Positions 4,939 through 6,252 of a DNA stretch of 6,252 nt are shown here, piece by piece. The stretch spans positions 1 through 6,252 of the forward strand of contig JAGGXL010000174.1 of assembly GCA_021163085.1 (NCBI GenBank), read 5' to 3'. Under the pieces are notes generated by a model. That model had not been told where the DNA came from. It did not search any database and saw only the letters and a list, made by a program, of their open reading frames with translations. This stretch comes from Thermodesulfobacterium sp. (lineage in GTDB: Bacteria > Desulfobacterota > Thermodesulfobacteria > Thermodesulfobacteriales > Thermodesulfobacteriaceae). The position numbers and the translations under genes were made by a program. Positions within the stretch are counted from its first letter, which is position 1. Every line of letters starts with the position of its first letter.

Positions 4939-6252
4939 TTAAGTTAAAAATTTATGTTTAGAAGAATTTTTTAAATGTATCAGAACTAAACTGAATAGAA
5001 AGATTCCTCCTACAAGTGTCCAAAATCCGGTAGCTCTAAAAGTTTCCTGAAAACTCCAGCTTAAAGCCTGTATATATTGTGCATGATATAAAAGGGCTTT
5101 TGACTTTTTAATAGCCAGTTCTAAAGGAAAGAATTTATTTATAAGAGGGGCCTTAGAGTAAATAAAATGATTTACATAATTCCAGTTTTGAAGTTCATTT
5201 ATCCTTAAAAAAAATTTCTTAGTGTTTCTTTCCAGATGATTAGTTGCAATAGCTGTTCCAAAGGAACCTCCCAAAAATCTTATATAATGCATAAGAGCCA
5301 CTCCAAGACCTGTCAATTTCCCTAAATTCCTCATAGCAAGGGTTGTTAAAGGAGAGAAAAAAATACCTATACTTATTCCCAGGGGTAAGGTTAAAATAAC
5401 AGCCTTATAAGCAGGAGTGTAGTAGTTAAGCTTAGGAATTATAAAAAAGGTAATTATTAAAAGGAAAAACCAGTCTATTACTAAAATAATTAAAGGAGAA
5501 AATTTATCAGAAAGCATTCCTGCAATAATACTACAAGTTCCTATTAACATAGCAGGGGGTAGCATATGAAGTCCTGTTTGAAAAGTTGTTAATCCTTTCA
5601 AATTTTCATAATAAAGAGGAAGAAGGTAGAAAATTTGATATAATACAAAACCGAGAATAAAAAAATAAAATCCCATACTCCAACTATATTCTGGAAATTT
5701 AAATATTTCCCAATTTATTAAAGTATTTTTAGAATGAATAGAAGCCCGGATTTCACTTGCGAAAAACAGAGAAAAAGAAATAAGGCTTATAAAAAGACAC
5801 TTTATAATAAAAATTGATTGGAACCATCCATATTGTTGTCCTTTGGAAAGCATAATAAGAAGAAAAATAGTAGCTAAGGCGATAAAAAAATAGCTCGCAA
5901 AATTGAAATGGAATATTTTTTCTTTTCCAAGAAATTTTGGCAACACAAGAAAAGAGGAAAGGATATTTAGGATGCCAATAGGAACATTTATGTAAAAAAC
6001 CCATCTCCAGTTAAGATGTTCAGTGATAAATCCTCCTGCTGTGGGACCAAGTGCAGGAGCAAAGCTAACCCCAAGACCATAAATTCCAAGAGCTGTTCCT
6101 CTTTTTTCTGGTGGATAAGTGAGTATAAGAATAGTTTGAGCACTGGCCATGATAAAAGCTTCACCCATCCCCTGAATACTTCTAAAAGTAATCATTTGAG
6201 CCAAAGATGTAGCACTTGCACAAAAGAAACTTGCAAAAGTAAAAATTGCCAT
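4939..6252 (-). CDS. DHA2-family (EmrB/QacA-type) MFS drug or solute exporter, 5'-truncated by the window edge
   Basis: The 437 codons present run to the right edge; the ATG at 6252-6250 is most likely an internal Met, because the first residues match transmembrane helix 3 of the family and about 75 residues with two helices are missing. Twelve hydrophobic segments are visible (about 1-20, 26-47, 53-75, 85-104, 116-135, 147-166, 190-212, 226-246, 253-272, 283-305, 312-336, 405-427), which with the two missing make the 14 of the DHA2 family. Diagnostic motifs are RSIQGMG (24-30), the antiporter motif C GVSFAPALGPTAGG (61-74), WRWVFYINVPIG (82-93) and RFLGGSFGTAI (325-335). A long hydrophilic loop (about 340-404) precedes the last helix, as in EmrB. 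Family members are proton-driven exporters of drugs and toxic compounds. In Gram-negative bacteria an EmrA-type partner is usual and would lie outside the window. The substrate is unknown. Its stop codon touches that of the convergent VKOR gene. Confidence 0.9.
   Translation of the reverse strand: MAIFTFASFFCASATSLAQMITFRSIQGMGEAFIMASAQTILILTYPPEKRGTALGIYGLGVSFAPALGPTAGGFITEHLNWRWVFYINVPIGILNILSSFLVLPKFLGKEKIFHFNFASYFFIALATIFLLIMLSKGQQYGWFQSIFIIKCLFISLISFSLFFASEIRASIHSKNTLINWEIFKFPEYSWSMGFYFFILGFVLYQIFYLLPLYYENLKGLTTFQTGLHMLPPAMLIGTCSIIAGMLSDKFSPLIILVIDWFFLLIITFFIIPKLNYYTPAYKAVILTLPLGISIGIFFSPLTTLAMRNLGKLTGLGVALMHYIRFLGGSFGTAIATNHLERNTKKFFLRINELQNWNYVNHFIYSKAPLINKFFPLELAIKKSKALLYHAQYIQALSWSFQETFRATGFWTLVGGIFLFSLVLIHLKNSSKHKFLT

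Noticed and set aside
5753..6004. 83-codon minus-strand open frame within the transporter gene
   Set aside because: It is an out-of-frame shadow of the MFS transporter, whose own frame carries the family motifs throughout this stretch.

Overview
The window is AT-rich DNA (roughly one third G+C by eye) with dense, short-spaced bacterial genes and Lys/Ile/Glu-rich proteins. A short-form ThiC, a VKOR-thioredoxin fusion and a 14-helix drug-type transporter suggest an anaerobic, possibly thermophilic bacterium, perhaps of the Thermodesulfobacteriota. That placement is an impression from protein style, not a computed assignment. No rRNA, tRNA, insertion sequence or CRISPR array was seen.

Layout. 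Bases 1-59 (minus) hold the first 19 codons of a membrane-anchored protein that continues off the left edge. Bases 60-408 contain no intact gene, only a candidate leader with a small hairpin and a stretch that may be a gene remnant. Two minus-strand genes follow in transcription order from 1920 down to 409: a YbgC/4HBT-like acyl-CoA thioesterase and then the universal ATPase YchF, 3 bases apart and clearly one operon. A 48-base divergent promoter region (1921-1968) separates them from plus-strand pyrR. After a 118-base gap with its own -10-like element and a perfect 12-bp stem-loop comes thiC. Two bases after thiC starts a gene for a five-helix VKOR-family thiol oxidoreductase fused to a thioredoxin-like domain. 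Its stop codon directly abuts the stop codon of a convergent minus-strand DHA2 (EmrB/QacA-type) MFS transporter, whose N-terminus lies beyond the right edge.

How the genes relate. YchF (translation or stress-linked ATPase) and the thioesterase (acyl-CoA hydrolysis) are housekeeping. PyrR (uracil phosphoribosyltransferase / pyr attenuation protein) and ThiC (thiamine pyrimidine synthesis from the purine intermediate AIR) are both nucleotide-linked but are not in the same pathway. The VKOR fusion would form disulfides on the outer face of the inner membrane. The most noteworthy points are the apparently leaderless pyrR, the absence of a recognisable TPP riboswitch before thiC and the presence of a 5' hairpin there, the CX2CX3C iron-sulfur motif of ThiC, and the unusual C-terminal tail of the VKOR fusion (a Lys-rich linker ending in a CX5C cysteine pair). 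I found no convincing evidence of a wholly new multi-gene system.
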